Assembly (NCBI GenBank): GCA_001000545.1
Contig: LCOC01000001.1
Coordinates: 1-45,593 of the forward strand
DNA from: Parcubacteria group bacterium GW2011_GWA2_47_21
Lineage (GTDB): Bacteria; Patescibacteriota; Minisyncoccia; Phycocordibacterales; DSPV01
Reading direction: 5' to 3'
Length of the DNA stretch: 45,593 bases
The notes under the pieces are model-generated. The model saw only the letters and a list, made by a program, of their open reading frames with translations. It did not search any database and was not told where the DNA came from. This document shows, one piece after another, positions 42,364 through 45,593 of the stretch (its first letter is position 1; every line of letters starts with the position of its first letter). A program made the translations under genes and the position numbers.

Positions 42364-43038
42364 ATGATTAAAGCTGAAAATTTGGTCAAAAAATATAAAT
42401 CGGGCGGTGGCGACCTACTGGTTTTGAAAGGTATTGACTTTTCCGTGGCCGACGGCGAATTTATTTCCGTCATCGGCCGTTCCGGTTCCGGCAAGTCAAC
42501 GCTGTTATATCAGCTCGGCCTCCTAGACCGCCCCACCGAAGGGCGAATCATTATCGGCGATATTGACGCCAATAATCTCCGCGAAGAAGAGAGAACTTCG
42601 CTTCGGCTCCGCGAGCTTGGTTATGTTTTTCAGGATTACGCTTTGGTGCCGGAACTCACGGGTTTGGAAAACGTAATGATTCCCCTTCTTATGCAGGGGC
42701 TGTCTAAGGCCAAGGCCAGAGAGCGGGCGGCTGACACGCTTCAAGAAGTCGGTTTGGGAGAACGCTTGAATAATACTCCAAGTAAGCTCTCCGGCGGTGA
42801 ACAGCAGCGGGTCTCAATCGCGCGCGCCATCGCTCATAACCCGAAAATTCTTTTTGCCGACGAACCGACCGCCAATTTAGACAATGAGACATCGCTCGGG
42901 ATTATCAAACTCTTCCAAAAACTTCACGCCGTCGGCCAGACCATCATTATGGTCACCCATGAACCGGAATACGCCAAGCTGACTGATAGAATCGTAACGC
43001 TCTTTGACGGACAAATTATCGCCGACCAGAAACCGTGA
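42364..43038 (+). CDS. ABC transporter ATP-binding protein (LolD/MacB-type)
   Basis: [41 protein letters not shown]. Confidence 0.95.
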   Translation: MIKAENLVKKYKSGGGDLLVLKGIDFSVADGEFISVIGRSGSGKSTLLYQLGLLDRPTEGRIIIGDIDANNLREEERTSLRLRELGYVFQDYALVPELTGLENVMIPLLMQGLSKAKARERAADTLQEVGLGERLNNTPSKLSGGEQQRVSIARAIAHNPKILFADEPTANLDNETSLGIIKLFQKLHAVGQTIIMVTHEPEYAKLTDRIVTLFDGQIIADQKP

Positions 43039-43098
43039 GCAACAATACCGGCTCTTGTGGCAGATGGCGGACTTTTGTGACGGCAGCAGGCAGGGGGC

Positions 43099-43236
43099 GG
43101 GGCATTTGCCTAGCGGCAAACGCCCCGTTCTTTGCTGGAGCGGTGTCGGGCTATCGCCCGACACATGTCTTATTGTCCATTCATCCCCACCGCAAGCGGT
43201 GGGACCTTCTTCAGTAACCTAAGCCCCAGATTGGGG
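43099..43236. repeat. Tandem array of four distinct hairpins
   Basis: 43099-43126, 43143-43164 (GTGTCGGGC tatc GCCCGACAC), 43186-43203 (CCCACCGC aa GCGGTGGG), 43224-43236 (CCCC agatt GGGG). Confidence 0.75.
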
Positions 43237-43269
43237 ATTTATAGTTAGTCCCAAGCATTAGGCGAAGTT

Positions 43270-43761
43270 ATGAGAATTCAATACGAAGGCGACGGGCACA
43301 TCGTAATTTATTGTCCCCAGCCGGAACTCCATCTGCCGTATTTCCCCAATGAGACCATCGCAAAATGCGAACAGGATGTGAAAAGAATCTTGGGGGTCTT
43401 GCCTTATAAAGCGGCGGCTCATTTGAAAAAATGCCTCCTACTGGGGCGGATAAACGGCGTGTTCAAGAGAACGGACTTGTTTGCGATTCTCTCGGAAGCG
43501 CTAATGGTGGAACGCGAAGCGCTCCTTCAATCATTGGGAGACAAACCGATTTATGACGCGCCGCGAAAGAAGATGCTTGATTATCTTCAAATAACGGACC
43601 AAGAACCGGCGTCTCCCGCCAGATATTGGTTTATGCAAATCGGTCCGTTGCCTATCATAGACGGCGCGCCGGCTAGGAATTTTTTCGCGGAAATGGCGCT
43701 CAAGTGGTGCGACGAGGCGCTTGCCAAAAAAGCCCACGAGACAATCACTCCGGTTATTTGA
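43270..43761 (+). CDS. Hypothetical protein (163 aa)
   Basis: ORF followed by intrinsic terminator. Confidence 0.65.
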   Translation: MRIQYEGDGHIVIYCPQPELHLPYFPNETIAKCEQDVKRILGVLPYKAAAHLKKCLLLGRINGVFKRTDLFAILSEALMVEREALLQSLGDKPIYDAPRKKMLDYLQITDQEPASPARYWFMQIGPLPIIDGAPARNFFAEMALKWCDEALAKKAHETITPVI

Positions 43762-43780
43762 CGCGAGGACAGAAAACTTT

Positions 43781-43806
43781 AAGCCGCTTCCCAAAAGCGG
43801 CTTTTT
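43781..43806 (+). terminator. Rho-independent terminator
   Basis: AAGCCGCTT cccaa AAGCGGCTT TTT. Confidence 0.85.
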
Positions 43807-43818
43807 AATTTTCTATTT

Positions 43819-44388
43819 TCAACCCTTCAGGGGAATAAGTTTCTTTCTAAGCAAAAAAGTCGCCCCGAGCGCCAAACCAAGAAGTAGAAAATAAGCCATC
43901 ATAAATTCCGCGAAGGTAATCGGCACTTTGCCAAAGGTCCCAAGGACAAGAGCAAAGAGCCATGACACGCCCGAGATTGCCCCGCTAGCAATCATTAAAG
44001 GAACATACTTTATGACTTCGGGTAATTCGCTTAAAAACCGGTCAACGCTCTTTTCTAATTTTTTGATATGGAAGAAATGGAACACTAAACCGTTCAAAAA
44101 AATCACGGCTACAATAAACATCTTGGCGGCGAATTTATCGGATGCCAGATAGCGCGCCTCATTCTCAAAAAACAAGAAGACCCCCGAAATAACCAGAATG
44201 AGCAGTCCGAGCCAAACCACCAAACTGCTTAGTTTGATGAATTTCAATTCGGTCGCCGAGATTTTTCCGTCGCGCGCGCTCGCCAGAAAAATCAAGTCGC
44301 CTAAAAATGCCCCGCCGACACCTAAAGCGGTGCCGATGATGTGGCCGATGATGTAAAGCGTATGATAATCAATAAAACCTAAAATCAT
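43819..44388 (-). CDS. Polytopic hypothetical membrane protein
   Basis: Several TM segments; IIGHIIGTALGVGGAFLGDL and FHFFH motifs. Confidence 0.65.
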   Translation of the reverse strand: MILGFIDYHTLYIIGHIIGTALGVGGAFLGDLIFLASARDGKISATELKFIKLSSLVVWLGLLILVISGVFLFFENEARYLASDKFAAKMFIVAVIFLNGLVFHFFHIKKLEKSVDRFLSELPEVIKYVPLMIASGAISGVSWLFALVLGTFGKVPITFAEFMMAYFLLLGLALGATFLLRKKLIPLKG

Positions 44389-44470
44389 TGGGGTAGTCAG
44401 TTTAAAAACTCTAAATTACCCCTTAAAGATAACAAATTTTTCTCCTAGAGCAACCACACTTTTCAACATC

Positions 44471-44500
44471 TTGACAAAAGCCCACTCACTGTGTTAAGAT
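44471..44500 (+). promoter_or_regulatory. Sigma70-like promoter
   Basis: TTGACA - N18 - TAAGAT upstream of the 44569 ORF. Confidence 0.5.
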
Positions 44501-44568
44501 TTCAGCGGCTGATACAATTAAGACCGGAAAACTGACAAAATAAAAAAAGACAGAAAAAGAGGGGAAAT

Positions 44569-44883
44569 ATGAGAAACTTCCTTGACTTCATGCTACTCGT
44601 TCTCGGTCTCAAAGCGCGCGCAGACATCCGTAATGGTGCCGAAAAGAAGGAGCTCGTGAACCCGCCGTCTCCGCCGCCAGCGCCGGAAGAGCCAGTCATT
44701 ATTAAGGTTCGGCAAAACATCGCCTGCCCCATCGGTAACAACGGCCACAGCAAGAAAGCCGAGTTTCTTTCAAGAAGGGGTAACCGGCGAGTGGCAACAA
44801 TTGTCGCCCGAAACGGCCAACAAGCTACTCTCTCCTACCGCGGCGGCTCGCCATTCGTCCGCACGCTCGTCCCAGTGGCCTAG
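44569..44883 (+). CDS. Small hypothetical protein (Pro-rich linker, basic C-terminus)
   Basis: ORF between promoter-like site and intrinsic terminator. Confidence 0.6.
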   Translation: MRNFLDFMLLVLGLKARADIRNGAEKKELVNPPSPPPAPEEPVIIKVRQNIACPIGNNGHSKKAEFLSRRGNRRVATIVARNGQQATLSYRGGSPFVRTLVPVA

Positions 44884-44908
44884 GAGAAGCCACTAAAGAA
44901 ATCACACA

Positions 44909-44942
44909 AACACCGAACGCTCTATGCGTTGGGTGTTTTTTT
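44909..44942 (+). terminator. Rho-independent terminator
   Basis: AACACCGAACGC tctat GCGTTGGGTGTT TTTTT. Confidence 0.88.
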
Positions 44943-44983
44943 AACTCATGCGGAACACATACGGAATTATGCAGAAAGAGATG

Positions 44984-45593
44984 CTACAACTCTTTTATTG
45001 AATAATCATCAAACTCCACATCCATAAAATCTGTTCGGATGCCGGCGTAACCCTCGTTTAAGAGCGCCGCTCCGCCGTAGCTTTTACCGTCATCCGTTGC
45101 TTCCGCCGCCAAAACCCAATTGCCAGTTTTATCCTTGTCAATAAAAAGTTTAATGCCGACCGTATTGTCGGGATTTGTTTTCACTTCGCTTCGCAAGCCG
45201 ACCCATTGCTGGCTTGGAATCAGATTTGGATTGGTGGCGCGATTGTAAGGCGTAGCGACATTATAAAAAGGTTTATAGGACAGTGTGTAATAAGCGCCGT
45301 TAATTTTCTTTTTTATCACCGCCGCGCCGTCAACACGAATGCCGGTGTAATATAAATTGTCGCCGGTCTGATAACGATTGAAAAGTAGAAGTCCATTTGA
45401 AGCGTTGCGATTCGGGCTGACGCTTAGGTTGAGTTTGTTTACTTTAAAATAAACTTCCTGGGTAAGATTTCTCCATTTATTGGTCTGTACCAACCGAAAA
45501 ATATTTTGAGGGTGCAAACCGTTATCCGTATCAACAGGATTGCTTCTTAAATACTCCGCGTACCACTTGTCGGAAATGCTTAAATCGCCTTGG
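44984..45593 (-). CDS. LamG/concanavalin-like extracellular protein, 5' end beyond window
   Basis: Reading frame stays open to the window edge (QGDLSISDKWYAEYLRSNPVDTDNG...); beta-rich GLLLFNRYQTGDNLYYTGIRVDGAAVIKKK...AGIRTDFMDVEFDDYSI. Confidence 0.6.
   Translation of the reverse strand, partial: QGDLSISDKWYAEYLRSNPVDTDNGLHPQNIFRLVQTNKWRNLTQEVYFKVNKLNLSVSPNRNASNGLLLFNRYQTGDNLYYTGIRVDGAAVIKKKINGAYYTLSYKPFYNVATPYNRATNPNLIPSQQWVGLRSEVKTNPDNTVGIKLFIDKDKTGNWVLAAEATDDGKSYGGAALLNEGYAGIRTDFMDVEFDDYSIKEL

Noticed and set aside
1-45593. CRISPR array
   Set aside because: No regularly spaced direct repeats; the repeats present are isolated palindromes with irregular spacing.
1-45593. Alternative genetic code (UGA=Gly, as in Gracilibacteria/SR1)
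   Set aside because: Several clear genes terminate naturally at TGA (e.g. trpS at 3139-3141) and conserved proteins have no internal TGA.

Overview
This window looks like core chromosome from a Patescibacteria/CPR (Parcubacteria-like) bacterium. It has standard stop usage: TGA ends trpS, so code 25 is not used. Gene order is dense. On the + strand: dnaJ, trpS, an ABC exporter, aspS, scpA-scpB, a D-Ala-D-Ala carboxypeptidase, mraY-ftsW-murG, gltX, an M23 peptidase and typA. On the - strand: uvrB and a split dcw cluster half, mraZ-rsmH-ftsL-like-ftsI-murF. Then come dnaB-recR, rplU, rmuC, yqeY, a 3-methyladenine DNA glycosylase, tgt, an FKBP-type PPIase, LOG, a LolCD-like ABC pair and several uncharacterised small or secreted proteins. 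There is no rRNA, CRISPR array, recognisable transposase or prophage. The non-ordinary signals are mostly outside, or intruding into, the genes: (1) a complete tRNA-Pro(GGG) cloverleaf whose D-loop and T-loop are both non-canonical (AAAAGCA / AGCATTA); (2) a ~100-bp MITE-like palindromic element in two inverted copies; (3) several intergenic multi-hairpin elements, two beside tRNA-Glu, one of which re-uses the tRNA 3' end in both direct and inverted orientation; (4) palindromes inside apparent in-frame insertions of two essential genes (gltX, tgt), reminiscent of Rickettsia palindromic elements; (5) a small HNH-repeat-like / possible nuclease-fold gene with a hairpin over its stop codon; (6) a readable mraZ promoter with four MraZ-box-like repeats next to DnaA-box-like sites upstream of dnaB. 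I could not run any search, folding or comparative analysis, so all family assignments are from reading the translations.
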